Positions 1-11,928 of a stretch of 64,000 bases of DNA are shown here, piece after piece. The stretch's first letter is position 1. Each line of letters begins with the position of its first letter. Under the pieces are notes generated by a model. The model was not told where the DNA came from and did no database searches. It was given only the letters and a program-made list of their open reading frames with translations. Source of the DNA: Chinchilla lanigera (taxonomy: Eukaryota; Chordata; Mammalia; Rodentia; Chinchillidae); contig NW_004955472.1 in assembly GCF_000276665.1 (NCBI RefSeq), positions 2,993,602 through 3,057,601 on the forward strand. The letters are read 5' to 3'. The position numbers and the translations under genes are program-made.

Positions 1-913
1 TCTGTAATTTGGTAAGCCCCCCATTACTATGTTATCCTTCTTTTACTCTTTAAAATAATAAAAAAAAGAATACAAAAGAGATGTTGAATAACCCTGAAAC
101 AGAAGCACACAGAACTTTTTAAAACTTGAGTGAAATCCATTCCATTTAGAGAACAGCACAAATAAATGAAATGCATAAATAAATGGGATTTGACAGAAAC
201 AGACAAATACAGAAGACAGAAAAAGAAAATGGCAATTAAAATTTTAGTTTAAGAAAAAATTCAGAATAATGCAGGAATTGACACATCTGCCCCCATTCCT
301 GGCACAGAGGTTTGAGGAGGCGTGAGGGGCACCAAGTCAGACCAAGGGAGGTCGACAGTGAGCCATGAAGCAAACTTGGGCTCCAGGCTGAAAGGCTAAA
401 ATTAAGTTCAAACACATTAGAAGTACAGTTCCTATTACCTTGAGTTTCCACAAGCAACTACTTACGTAACTGGAAAAGTTCGAATTGACCCACTCTGCTG
501 AAGGAGACGGCCTAATCAAGTTGAAAGAAAACCAAAAGGAAGCGGGGTGGGGAGGGGAAGGAAAGAAGTGGTGTATTGGAAAGAAAAGGAAATTTCCCTA
601 TAAGGAAGACACTGACCTGTCAAATACTTTTACTCTTTTTCTTATTTTTTTATTTTTATTTCAGAGAGAAAAGAAAAAAACAAAATAACAAAAACAAAGA
701 CAAAAACAAAACAACCCAAAAACTATAAAAATGATACAGAATTTCAATACAAGATGATAGGAAATCAACAATGGTTGTTGTGTACATATTGTTATCTTCG
801 AAGTAATTGCTCAGATTAGCAGATATAGGCATGCAAGATTGATCAAACAATGTAACCTCTAACTGTTCCTTTCAATAAACCAGTAGAAATTAGCAGTACA
901 ATTATCTTAGCTA

Positions 914-915
<2 letters not shown>
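1..915. other. AT-rich intergenic DNA
   Basis: No gene, SINE or LTR recognised. Contains A-rich runs (e.g. around 670-720). Short ORFs are chance. Confidence 0.5.

Positions 916-951
<36 letters not shown>
916..951. repeat. (GT)18 microsatellite
   Basis: Uninterrupted GT dinucleotides. The two ORFs starting with Met-Cys-Val repeats are artefacts of it. Confidence 0.97.
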
Positions 952-953
<2 letters not shown>

Positions 954-1244
954 TTCCCTTCCTGCTTGCTTTCTTTTCTTTTCCCCCTCATCCCAGTTGT
1001 TCTTTCTTATTGAGCAGTTTCTTCCCCTTTCACAATGTCTATTGTATTTTTCAGCCTTATTTACTCTTTCAGGTTCTTACACTAGGGAGACAATACAGTG
1101 TTCACACATGTGGGTTTGATTAAAACAGAGGGCAAAAATTAACCGGGTGCAATGAGTATACACAACAACCCCGAGAATATCTGACATACAGTCTTTTTAA
1201 TAACAGCCAAAGGCTGAGACTCTTTAATATTTGCTATATTAGCT

Positions 1245-1665
1245 ACTACAACTGCCTTAACCAAATACTATAAACTGGGGGGTTTAGACAACAAAAATAC
1301 ATTCTCTCAGAGTTCTGGAGGCTGGAGGTCTGAGATCATGGTTGGCAGGTCAGTGCTCCTCTGAAGCCGGTTGGGGAATAAATGCTTCCAGCTTCTGGTT
1401 TCCCAGACATCCTTTGGCCTGTGGCACTGTCACACCAAACCCCTGTCTCCACAAGGTGCCTCCCTGGGTTGCTGCACAGTCTTCCCCGTGCCTGCTTGTC
1501 TGTGTCCAAATTTCTCCTTTTCATAAAAACACTGGGTAGATTAGGGCTTGACCCGATGCCCTATTTTAGTTTGATTACCTCCTTAAAGACCTTGTCTGTA
1601 AAGAATCACTTTCTCAGGTACTAGGGAGTGGGACTTAGACATATCTTTCTGGAAGGTCATAACTC
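1245..1665 (-). mobile_element. MLT1-like MaLR LTR (antisense)
   Basis: ctactacaactgccttaacc...aatactataaactggggggt...cattctctcagagttctgga...ggctggaggtctgagatcat matches an MLT1-type LTR read backwards. An ancient, non-coding endogenous-retrovirus-like LTR. The ORFs here are chance. Confidence 0.7.
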
Positions 1666-4600
1666 AGCACATAACACATGGCAAGGTGCTATGTGCCTGA
1701 AGTAACTTATTCATTATCTAAAGTGTAAACTTTAATATGTCTCTCAGTAAGTTATACAGTTAAAAAGATCACAGAAGGAGTATATAGAGAAGACAAGAAT
1801 TATCAAAAAATTAGGAAGTTTTACTATCAGCAAATAAGAAAAAGATATATTTTTAAATATATTTAAATAATTGTGTCCATATATATGCTATTACATTATT
1901 ATTATTTGTAAATACTAGTGCCTTAGTAATTCTCCAAACACAAGAGATAGAGAAATGGTAGAACAATTGCATTTCCAAGGACAGTAAATAATTTTTGTGA
2001 TTAGTGTGTTTTATAAATGCTTCAGCATTATAATCCACATATATCTGGAACGCCCCCCTCCCCTTGACTTATCATTCTGGAATACTACAGTAGCTACTGA
2101 CACAATGTTAAAGTAAGCACATAGCCTTAATAAATAGTAAAATTTGAGAGAGAATTATCTCCTATCTCTTTGTTTCCTTCCTGCATAAACACGTACTTTA
2201 CTGTGAAGAATATCCTGGTGTCTCTGGTTTCTTTGCTTTTCTTTCCACTGTGTCTGTCTCTCAGGTGCAGAGAAAACGACAGCCTGGAAGCCACATAAAT
2301 CCGTCCTCCTCAGAAGGAGAAGCGAGAGAGGCTGGGATACTCATGCATTTATATTTTGCCAACTGCTACACTTAAATAATTTTTGACTGTGTTAGTTACA
2401 TTTTTAATATAAAGCAAGTGATATGCTGTTTTATTAATGACAGTTACTTCCTGCAGCCATTAAATAAACGTTGAATCAAAAATTTAAAATATCCATTGAC
2501 TGACTGCCAAGTTATTAGCCTCCTGAATACACCCACATGTGTCTGAAAGTCTGTGGAAAAAACTCTTTTGTAATAAAAAAAAATACAGTGTTGGTGAAGG
2601 AGGGCAAGGCTGAACAGCTTGGGATTCAACGTGAAAAGACCCTAGCTGAGAAAGGATGTGGGAAAAATCAACACAACCGTTAGCGGGGTGAGAGCGAGGG
2701 TGTGAGCATCACCCCCAACCCAAGATGTGGTAGATGAAGCTGAAGATTGTACTCAGAGCCAAACCGGAAGTACGCTTCCCAGCGCCAGTGTGAAAGTCCA
2801 GTCTGTGTTATTAAACGTTGTAGCTACGGGAATGGGTTTTCCATGAAGCCGTGGCTTCCATGACCCCAGGTTAGTATTACTTGAGGTGGCCTCCAAGTTT
2901 CCCATAAAATTTCTAAGAAAAGTCACAAAAAGCGTGCTAGAAAATAAAGAGGCCAACAGAATCCCCAAGAGGGGAAGCACTGAGCCATCTGCCCCTAGAA
3001 AGGTAATGAAGAAGAAGCGTTATTACCCCTCTCTCTCTGCCCTCCTAAAACTAGGACGTCGGTACCAGAAGAACAGGCAAGCAGCGCTCGCCGCAGGGTT
3101 CTGTTTTCCGTGACAGACAGAGTTGTGCGATTCATCCCACACCAGCCCCATAATTTTTCTTTTGTTTCATTTTGGAAATAAAAATTTAGAGTATGCAACG
3201 TATCCAGAAGTCGAAGGCTATGATCTGGGGTCTTCCTCCCATCCCTGTTGAATATTAAACCCAGAAGAGATGTTGTAGAATGTGGAAGAGAAGCAAAAGA
3301 CCCCAGAGAGCAGGACTGCTGAGGTGAGAAAGGTGGATGTCGTCAAATGCCACCATGGTTCAGGGGCAAAGGAGGTTCCTTGCTCCCTGGCATCCACTTC
3401 TCCCCAGTCTCCGGAGGAATTCCATCTCATTTCCGCAGCACTCCAGTGGCTGAACGCCCATGACGCATGGCCGTGGTATTCTCAGACGTTACTTCTATTT
3501 TTGGTGGTTATAAGAATGCCTATGATAACTGTAAGAGGCCTGGAAGCTGAGGTGAAGTCTCCCAGGTGCTGATGCTTAAGGCAGGTGGTTTGAAGACACG
3601 TAGCTGCGTAGAGGCTTTCCCTTACCCCCTTTCCTCCTGGATAAGACTTAGCGCTCCTTAAAAAATCACCCCCAGTTGTTAGATTCATCCACAGTGTCCT
3701 ATAAACAAGTGAGGACTGACAGCTTCCCACGATTTGCTGTGATTCCCAGAAAAGCTTGAGGTTTGCTGTGGGATATCAAGCTGTGAAAGCCCTGCTTCCT
3801 CAGTGCTTATGCAGAGATTCTGAATATTTTTAGATGTTGGGCTATCATAGAGGTGCAACTGACCACGACAAAGAGGTAGGTTAGAATTTGTGGCAGACGT
3901 TTTCAGTTGCTGTCCTAATATCTGTCCCACCATTCTTAGTCCGGGACATAACTCCACTTTTTTCTTTTGGGATGGGGATGGACCTAGTTTTTAAAAAGAC
4001 AACAAATAACTTTTCCCAACTTCCTTGCAGCTAAGGGTGGCATGGGACCTTCTGGCCATTGAAAGCCAAATGGAAGTCACTGGAAGAAGTTTCTGGAAAA
4101 GTCTTTGAAAAAGGATCCTCTCATGTGCTGTGTGTTTTGGCTTTTGCTGCCTTCCTTTTACAATTTCCCCTTTCTGCCTGGATTGCAGACTTCATAGGAA
4201 TTTCTTTTATAGTTGAATGCATCCCTAAGTGAAATAAAATGCTTCACACTCATTTCTGCTCCTTCTGCTGTCAGCTGGCTAAGGAGTTGGTTCAAAGGGG
4301 AAGGAAGGCCACAAAAGAGGAGTAGGAAGTTATTACAACTTTGGAACCTGTGCGTCCGGAGGCCACATGGAGTGGCTGGCCTGGGTAAGTGCTCTCACGA
4401 TCACAGCACAATGGCAAAATCTCTAGAAATGCAGGTCTCAGAATGTGTGCCTGTCATTGAGCAATGCCTGACGGTGCTGTGGCCTGGAAGTGATCCCCAT
4501 CACTTCTATTTCCACTCCGCTGGCCAGAACGAAGTCACAGAACCGCTCTTAACAGCGAGAGAGACGGCAGCGTGTGCCCGGGAGGAAAACAAAACAGCTT

Positions 4601-4792
4601 CGCAGAAGTTATTGTCCATATGGTTTCATGCATGTAAAAATCCACTGAAATAAATCCAGAAGGGAATAAACCCAAGGTGTTTTAAATGATCCTTCTGAAC
4701 AACAGAATTAAAGATATATTTTCCTTCACTTCTTTATTCTTTCTGTATTTTTTTAATTTTTATTTTCTAAACATAAATTAGAATAAGGATCT
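1666..4792. other. Intergenic DNA, one possible old repeat
   Basis: No supported gene. 3990-4230 (acttccttgcagctaagggt...cctggattgcagacttca) resembles the same old repeat type that hosts the LCLAT1 retrocopy. The 146-codon + frame at 4213-4653 has no recognised domain. Confidence 0.45.
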
Positions 4793-4891
4793 TTTTGCTG
4801 ACACTGTGATTAGGATTAAATCAAATCATATATATATATAAAATGCATCTTATTGCTGAGGTTGTGATTAGGATTGAATCAAATCATGTAT
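4793..4891. repeat. 57-bp tandem duplication
   Basis: ctgacactgtgattaggatt aaatcaaatcat is followed, 57 bp later, by ctgaggttgtgattaggatt gaatcaaatcat. About 90% identity over roughly 40 bp per unit, with a short TA run between them. Confidence 0.85.
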
Positions 4892-5474
4892 TTAGAATGT
4901 ATAACAGAAGACCTGATTCTTAGTGACATTTATTGTTATTAGTCTAATTAAGGACATGGCTCAACCATTATATTTATACTAATTCAAAAGTCAGAATAAA
5001 CTAACATGAATCATAGATCTTAACATACACTAATTTTTCTAATAATACAAAAGACACAGATTAGCTCTAAACATAAACAAAACATTGTTTTTCTGGAGGA
5101 GGTTGAAACCACCAAAAGTTTGGAAAAGTTTGTAAGAGTGTCCCTTTTCCCATATTGGATTTCGGTTCCGATTTTGGATTAACTCATGAAGTTTACACAG
5201 TATGTGTGGAAGCCTTATTCACAGAGATCCATCTTGGTTGAAGTGCTTCCATTTATACTCCATGAATTACATTCAGATAGGGCAATGTTTCCATGACTAC
5301 CCCTTATTCTCCAGCCATCTATTGTATATTTCTTAAATTCACACATTTTATGTTTTTTTGCACCTTGATCTTACACTTTTGAGCTTCCATGATAGAGGAA
5401 TAAATGTCTGTTATTTAAGTAATATAGTCTATAATAATTTGTTAGAGCAGCCCAGCTGACAAGGACGTCAGTAT

Positions 5475-5850
5475 TGAAAACTATATGAGGCAGTGTATCA
5501 TAGGGCTTACAGACATGAATTCTGGAAGCAGGAAAACCTGGATTCAGAATCTGGCTCTGGGGCTGGGGATTTAGCTCAGCGGCACAGCACCTGCCTGGCA
5601 AGCGCAAGGTTGTGAGTTTGATTCCCAGGACTGGAAAAATAAAAAAAAAACCCAAAATCTGGCTCTGCAATTTACTAGGTATGTCACTTTGGACAAATTA
5701 CTTAATCTTTTGTGTCTCAATTTATTCATCTGTAACATAGGAATACTATCTACCTCTTGGGGTTATTTCAGTGAAAGAATGCATGGCAAATGCTTATCCC
5801 CCGCTTTATGAATTGTAAGCATTCCATGAAAGAAAACTTGTAATGATAAT
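5475..5850 (+). repeat. MIR SINE (split by ID element)
   Basis: The order 'ctggctctg...tttactaggtatgtcactttggacaaattacttaatct...ctcatctgtaa' is the MIR core pattern. It is diverged and is interrupted at 5560-5655 by the ID SINE. Confidence 0.75.
5560..5655 (+). mobile_element. ID-type SINE inserted in a MIR
   Basis: A tRNA-like head (ggctggggatttagctcagc) followed by an A-rich tail. It is flanked by a perfect 12-bp duplication aatctggctctg at 5548-5559 and 5656-5667, which is itself MIR sequence, so the ID interrupted the older element. Confidence 0.93.
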
Positions 5851-6969
5851 GACAATGGTGATTAGTATGGGGCTAATGAGGACACTTCTGAGAAAGAAGA
5901 AACAATCAACTGTATGGCACAAAGTCAAGTCTGATATAGACTTTAAGGTACTCAGTGAACCTAGCAGCTAGAAGCCCATTGGTAGCACTGGTGGCCGGGA
6001 TAAAGTGAGGCTCAGCTGCAGCGGGGTCAGAGGGAACAGGAAGTTAGGAAGAGAAGGCAGAAGTAGGTGACTGCAAGAAAGACTTTGAAGGCGGGACAGT
6101 TCACGGTATCACCCTTGCCCTTTGCCTCTATGTGCAGTGAGTAACAGGGTGGCAGCTGACGAGGACAGTGGATCGGCAACTCCCCAAACCCACACAGGAG
6201 ACGCAGGCTTTCCCCTCTCTGGGTTGGTGCACTTCTAACCCTTTCTTATAAAAAAAGGTGCTAAAACCCAAGTGTCTATTTCGGGCTTTTCTATAGTTTG
6301 CTAAATTACAACTTTAAATGTTTAGATGTTTCCAGCTTGCATATCAAGTTGATGCAATAAATACAAAAGAAAAAAAGGTCCATCTGTAAAAGGTGGAGGA
6401 GAGTCTGGTGAAGAGCTACAAATCCAGCAGGCCTGGGAGTGAACAGGGGAGCCTTCACACACTTGGGAGAGCCAAGTGCGCACCAAAGATGGTGGATTCA
6501 GGGGCTTTAATTTCACATCCTAAACTGCAAACTCATTCGGCTTCTGAGTAACAATACAGATGAAGTGCAGGAGCCAGTATCTGTATTTTTTTCTGCACTG
6601 GCTGGAGGATTCATCTGGTAGCAGCAAGCTCTCCAAGAGGGAACAGTAGGAGAGATGCTCTAGTTGGTAATATACGGTTATTCCACTTAGCACTGTACTC
6701 ATGCCAACAGTCACACGTTCTCTGAATAATTTCAGTTCATCGGCCAGAAGGAAGAGTAACTCCTCAAGGGCAAGGACTGTGGGTCCCACTTCCCTCCAAC
6801 TGAGCAAAATGCTATGCCTTTACTTAAAAGGAGCGCTGAGTACACTCCATAATGAAGTGCTTGGAACCTTTACAGAGCTAGGTAGATCTTTAGCTCTCTC
6901 CCTCGGAGGTGCTTAGGGAAACTTTAATAAAATGTTGCTGCAAGGAAGAGGAAAGTGCCTGCACTGCAG

Positions 6970-7100
6970 TACACGGTCTCGGCTCAAAGCTCGCCTCTGG
7001 CACTTACACGTGACTGGGTCACCTCTTGCCCTCGCTGAGGCCCCAGCCCCTCCGCTGTAAGATGGAGCGATTCCATCAACTGCGCGGATGGTTGTGCCTG
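6970..7100 (+). repeat. MIR-like fragment
   Basis: ctggcacttacacgtgactggg...cctctccgctgtaagatggagcg keeps the MIR order (ctggcacttac, then tgactgggtcacct, then tgtaagatgg). Confidence 0.5.
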
Positions 7101-8349
7101 TGGAACGGGTGGTGGGCTGTCTGGAATGTCTAGCTTGTGATATATTTCTCCCAAATTTAGATTCTTAACACGTCTCTACTTTGTAGTCAGTATTTTGAAG
7201 GCTTCCTATGAATACAAACTGCGTAATAACCCCTTCAGTGTCACCCCAAGGTGAAGGGGTGGTAAGCCCTGTACTCACTGCTATTGCCAGAGCTGTAGTG
7301 AAATGAGGTGACTCGGAGGCAGTGCAGGTCACTGGGGCTACGCCTCTCACCCACTGAGCTCCACCGCAGCATTGCCTCTTCGGGCTGCTTCCTGACCTTT
7401 ACAATAGGCCTTGCAGGGGGAGCGGGTAGGCAGGGCGGCACGGAGTAAATATTTCCAAGTTTTCTTCTGCCTTGAGATCAGATCTAGATCAGAAGTTTCT
7501 TTCTGTATTTAGCTATTGAGTCATATTTAATGCACACCCCCATGGATTAAGAGGCATTATTACTAGTTATTATTATCCCCTATAACTCTAAATGATTCCT
7601 TTGGAAGAATTTAGCAGCCGGTAGAATCATTTACAATAAATGAATTTGCTAAATAAATGCAATACTGTCTTCTAAAGAATTCATTTTATTATAATTAAGC
7701 TTTATCAAAACAAAGTCATTATTATTCAGTCCCTGAGATGTATGTGCAAAAATAATTGTTCCTATACAGACCAATAGACGCTTCTACTCTGTGTAAGCAA
7801 TCTACTAAGTAGGGTCAGAAATGAATGTGAGCTATCTGGACATTTGAGGAAACGTGGGAAGGACTGCGTTTGATCACTTGCCGTCCTGTGATGGTGTTCG
7901 GCACCCTGTCCTAAAATACACCTTTGCCTGCAAGGATCCTGCAGGCTAATGTCAGCAGCTGGGAACCTGCCCGGACTGTCATGGGCTTTTAGGTAAGCTG
8001 CCGCGGGCGGTCACCAGCAAGCACCTGTCTCAGAGCCAGGGGGAGCTGGCAGAGGCCTGATCCCCAGGCCCGACAGGAATCTAATGGAAAGTGATGTCGT
8101 ACTTACTGATTCAAATATTACTGTTAGAATAAACGTGGGTTTTGTTTAAAAGTAGTACATACACACCAAAAAAAAAAGAGCTACCTCAGGCCCCACAGGG
8201 AATAATTCTGCTATTATTTTACAAAAACTACTGATGCAGACAAGCAGAGAAGTTACAAATAAGGGCTCTCCGTGGTGCTCAGCTTATCCGCCATCTCACG
8301 GGCTCCTCCTGCATAGCTATCGAGCTCCGTGGCCTTTGCCACTAGCTAT

Positions 8350-8620
8350 ACCTAGATCCAGTTCTTACATCTGCTATTTACTAGCTGTGGGATTCAGGGA
8401 TTATTTTATTATCTGTAAAATGAGGATAATAAAAATCTCTTCATCCAGTGAACAGAGAATTAAAGGAGACAATGCATATGAGATGTTAAACATTATACAT
8501 GCTTTGTGTTATTATTAATAATAAAAATTAGGGCTCAGAAATGTTAAGCAAATCGCCCAAGGTCACCCAGCTACCTAGCAGGACCAGTGCGAGAGCCCCT
8601 AGAGCCCCGGGTCCGCCTAT
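8350..8620. repeat. Two MIR-like fragments, opposite orientations
   Basis: 8360-8480 reads tactagctgtgggattcagg...tctgtaaaatgaggataata (sense MIR). 8525-8600 reads gggctcagaaatgttaagca...aaggtcacccagctacctag (antisense MIR). Both are diverged. Confidence 0.65.
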
Positions 8621-8789
8621 GATTTTGCTATATTTACGCTCAAATGGAAGCATTATGGTTGCCCTGGGAGCATGAGTAGCAAAGGCAGATTTTTTTCAGC
8701 TAACACTGTTGTGAAACAGATTTTGACACAGTCTTCTCAGGGGCAAAAAAACCAGGAACCTGGACAACGGAGTTAACCAAAGAACTCAC

Positions 8790-8977
8790 TCGACCAGGTG
8801 TGCTGGCACATGACTGAAATTCCAGTAACTGGAAGCTGAGGCAGGAAGAACATGAGTTCGATTTCAGCGTGGACAATTTACCAAGACTGTGTCTCAAAAA
8901 ACCTTTTAAAAGGCCTAAAATGTAGCTTAGTGGAAGAGCACTTGCCTACTGTATCTCTAGCAGTGCACACGCGCATG

Positions 8978-9012
<35 letters not shown>
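8790..9012 (+). mobile_element. B1-dID dimeric SINE with CA/CG tail
   Basis: The B1 part (ccaggtgtgctggcacatga ... gctgaggcaggaagaacatg ... tgtctcaaaaa) is followed by an ID part (aaatgtagcttagtggaaga...cacttgcct), then an alternating purine-pyrimidine CA/CG tract. This fused order is the B1-dID structure. Confidence 0.75.
8963..9012. repeat. 50-bp alternating purine-pyrimidine tract
   Basis: Uninterrupted RY alternation, with a gcgcatgcgcgcgc core followed by (CA)n, at the tail of the B1-dID element. It is Z-DNA-prone by sequence rule. Confidence 0.93.
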
Positions 9013-9014
<2 letters not shown>

Positions 9015-9059
9015 GATGCATACTTTTCTACAAAGTGTGATAAAAAATTACAGTGGATG

Positions 9060-9400
9060 CTTAAATTTAAGAAATCTTTCATGTCTTTGTTACCCCGCTG
9101 TGGTTGCTGAGATATTCTGAACTGATTGAAAGTGTTTACCTTTCATGGTCTTTTTGACCTTAGGAAAGAGGTAGAAGTCACCAGATGGTGGATAAGGTGG
9201 ACAGACACACTGCAACGCTCTCCTTCGGCAGAAGTTGCTGGGACCTTTTTGAGTGGATTGAGGACGTGAGGCAGCCGTGAAAAGACACTCATGCGAAAGA
9301 ACTTCCAGAACTGCTTCGGCAAGCGGCAAGGAGCACCAGCAGTGTGTGTGGAGTGGGGATGGGGGTATTTTAAGAAAGATTAATGACAATTTGTCCCTTA
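9060..9400 (-). pseudogene. Mariner-type transposase remnant (C-terminal part)
   Basis: The - strand frame ending near 9090 contains CPPYPPSGDFYLFPKVKK followed by TMKGKHF. This resembles the conserved mariner transposase C-terminus (pattern PPYSPDLAPSDF.LFPK.K..L.GK.F), in which the last catalytic Asp of the DD34D triad lies. Here the S-P-D-L-A-P block is shortened to P-P-S-G, so alignment to the Asp is uncertain. The upstream part is frameshifted and unreadable. No terminal inverted repeats were identified. This is a dead DNA-transposon fossil. Confidence 0.5.
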
Positions 9401-9729
9401 CTGTAATAAAAATTTACATTTTATTCAAATACTGTATCTTTTGATCACACCATATAAATGACATCAGAAATGTGAAGCAGTTCTCTGGCATTAACAGTGT
9501 TATATCCAAAATAAGCTGAGGACGTAAAGGTGGGACTTACAGGAGCGCAGACCCTTTAAGCACCGTTTCTGGACAGTATCCGTATGTGTATGTGGCTGAA
9601 CACAGATGCCTCATAAACCACATACGTTTGTTTTACTTTCTACTTTTAAAAACTTATTCCTTAGGAATGCACGTTTATTGCAAAACCTCTCCTGTATTTA
9701 TGGTAAGAGAAAGTGGTGCAACGGTGATG

Positions 9730-11180
9730 CCTCTCGGTGTCCCGGCCTTCCCGGGGTCTTCCCTGAGGTCCAGTCACATGCTTCTTTGTGCCGGCAGGTC
9801 TTTCAGAGCAGGCAGGCCTTTGAGGCTCTTGCCCACAGTCCTCCTTCAGCTCTAGTCACAGGGCTAGGGCTCAGAATTGAGTCTGAGCCGCGGCACAGTG
9901 TGGAATAGGCTGCAAGACTCCGCCGAGCGCCCTGGGAGGGCTCGTTCCGTTCCCTGCTTCTTCTTAGTCCGCGCTGCTGCTCCGGCCGAAGAAGGACGAC
10001 CTCAGTGCGTCTCCTTCCCACGGGGCTGTTTTGGGAGAAAGCCTGTTGGAGTTGGAAAAGTGCTCTTTTAGGTAGCCATTTATTTGGCCACCGCTTAAGA
10101 ATAATTTCTACCACCCATCAGAACCAAATCCAAAGATTTTACTGGACTGAAATGGCTGTGCTAACACAAAACTGTAAGTAACAAGGTGTGCCCACCGACG
10201 TCTGTGGAGAGGTTTTGCACGTTACTAAGAAAACGTATTGCGAACCAGCCTAGGGTTCTTCTGCCTAACTCAGATGGAAATCATGCACGGGCACAGGGCA
10301 GCACTGGCGGCAGTCTTGCTATCACCAGACGACAGCAGGGACTGCTGGACGGCCGCAGTTGACACCGCCAGCGGCTGGCTGCTGCCCCTGCGGACTGGCA
10401 CTGCTCAGTGCCACTGCAGGTCGGCTCTCCCGGGTGCTGGTTTCTGCTGCTTCCGGTGCCACGCCTGCTCCTGGCTTGTGCTGGGCACCACGAGTTGACT
10501 GCCGGGTGCTGGCCTGTGCCGCTGGCTTTGCAGGAGCTGCGCTCCGCAGCTCCGCCGTGTTCACAGTTCCGAGCGCGTTCTGCTCTGGCTTTTGAAATGA
10601 CCACTCTGTCTCTACTACCAGGAGAAAACAAATCTCAAGTGGATTTACAGGGCTTTTGGACCCTACACTACCCAAGAAGTAAGTCAAAAGCAGGTGTACA
10701 GGAACACCAAAGCCGTTTTTATTTTCACAGGGCTCATGCAGCAGCACAGCGGGGTCAGGACACAGGAGGGAGCCCTCCTAGACCAGTAGCTGCAGGTCTT
10801 GTCAGTGAGAAGCAGGGCTGAAGGCTTGTTGTAAAGGGTGGGCGTGCAGGTAAGGGCCTAGGTCCCTCCCGTCCTGATTTTAGCCCCCCCCCCCTTCTTA
10901 CAAAAGGCAAGTGTCCTGTGACAGGCGGGAGTGAGGGAGGGATGCCGAACTCCTGTCTGGCTGTTGTCACATTGGAAGGAGAGGGTGGTCTGAGAGCCAG
11001 GGAGACACCACTGGACAGCCAGGACACTGAAGCAAACCGTCCCGGCGCACTGGGGGGCGGGGGGGGGGAGGTGGAGCCAAGGGAAGCGCGGCGGAGAGGC
11101 AGATGGCTCCTGGCCAGCCACACACGCCCTCCAGGTGGCAAGGGGCAAAACGAGAGAGGCAGGCACTTCTCCTCTGTCTC
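9730..11180. other. GC- and CpG-enriched block without recognised gene
   Basis: Visibly richer in G+C and CpG than the AT-rich surroundings, e.g. gagccgcggcacagtgtgg, ctccggccgaagaaggacga and ggcggggggggggaggtgga. Long ORFs on both strands (10322-10747, 10755-11222, 10408-10821) have Pro/Arg/Ser-rich composition, overlap one another and show no domain, as expected by chance in GC-rich DNA. The block could hold a non-coding transcript start, but nothing proves it. Confidence 0.4.
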
Positions 11181-11194
11181 AGGCTCACCTGGAC

Positions 11195-11305
11195 GATAGG
11201 TACTATTATTATCATTTCCCATGTGCGGATGTTATGTATAGAGTTGAAGGGATTCATCCAAAGTCACACTTTTATAACAGAATCAGAACCTGGATCTTTC
11301 AAAAT
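11195..11305 (-). repeat. MIR fragment (antisense)
   Basis: taggtactattattatcatt...aagtcacacttttataacag...tcagaacctggatc follows the antisense MIR pattern. An ID element inserted at its right edge. Confidence 0.55.
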
Positions 11306-11315
11306 CCAGTCCCAG

Positions 11316-11456
11316 TGTTTATATATGTATATATTGTATATATGTATATATATATATATATATATATTTGTTTGTTTTTTCCTGTACCAGGAATCAAACT
11401 CACGACCTCGCGCTTGCCAGGCAGGCGCTGTGCCGCTGAGCTAAATCCCCAGCCCC
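11316..11456 (-). mobile_element. ID SINE with TA-microsatellite tail
   Basis: Antisense ID head (ctgagctaaatccccagccc at its right end). Its tail, on the left, runs through tttgtttgtttttt into a (TA)n-rich stretch of about 50 bp. A 10-bp repeat ccagtcccag flanks the whole unit (11306-11315, 11455-11464), so the TA array appears to have grown from the tail. Confidence 0.88.
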
Positions 11457-11663
11457 AGTCCCAGGGTCTGGGTTCCTGGAATTTGAACTCCAGAAATTTG
11501 AGGGTGTGCTCGTTTGTTTAGCATGGGGTTGGCACTGAAATTTTACATTTCTTGTATTTGTAGCACAGGCAAAATTTAAGGTTGAATTGTTTAAAACGAA
11601 TAAGTACTGGTAAAGCACTTTGAAAGTACTTATTTACAAAACTGATATAAAATATGAAATCAC

Positions 11664-11768
11664 GGGGGCTGGGGATTTAGCTCAGCGACAAAGTGCCTGC
11701 CTGGCACACGCAAGGTCGTGAGTTCGGTTCCCGGTACCGGAGAAAAACAAAAACAAAAAAAAAAATAA
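11664..11768 (+). mobile_element. ID SINE with 17-bp perfect target duplication
   Basis: Complete ID head and tail (aaaaacaaaaac then A-rich). ataaaatatgaaatcac is repeated exactly at 11647-11663 and 11769-11785, which points to a relatively recent insertion. Confidence 0.94.
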
Positions 11769-11928
11769 ATAAAATATGAAATCACAAATCAGGATTACAA
11801 AGGATCTCAGAAGTAACACATCCTTTAACACACCCATTCTTCTCCAATTTCATTGATCATTCTCATTGATTCATTTAAACAACCCTTTTCTTGGCAGAAC
11901 ACTCTTACTTTTTATAAAGCTTTATGCC

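Noticed and set aside
4213..4653. 146-codon + strand frame
   Set aside because: No recognisable domain; overlaps the edge of old repeat-like sequence.
10755..11222. 155-codon Pro/Ser-rich - strand frame
   Set aside because: GC-rich chance frame overlapping two other frames, no domain, no splice or poly(A) context.
11378..11456. tRNA gene-like boxes in ID SINEs
   Set aside because: A/B-box-like motifs belong to tRNA-derived SINEs; no intact cloverleaf is present, so no tRNA genes are called.
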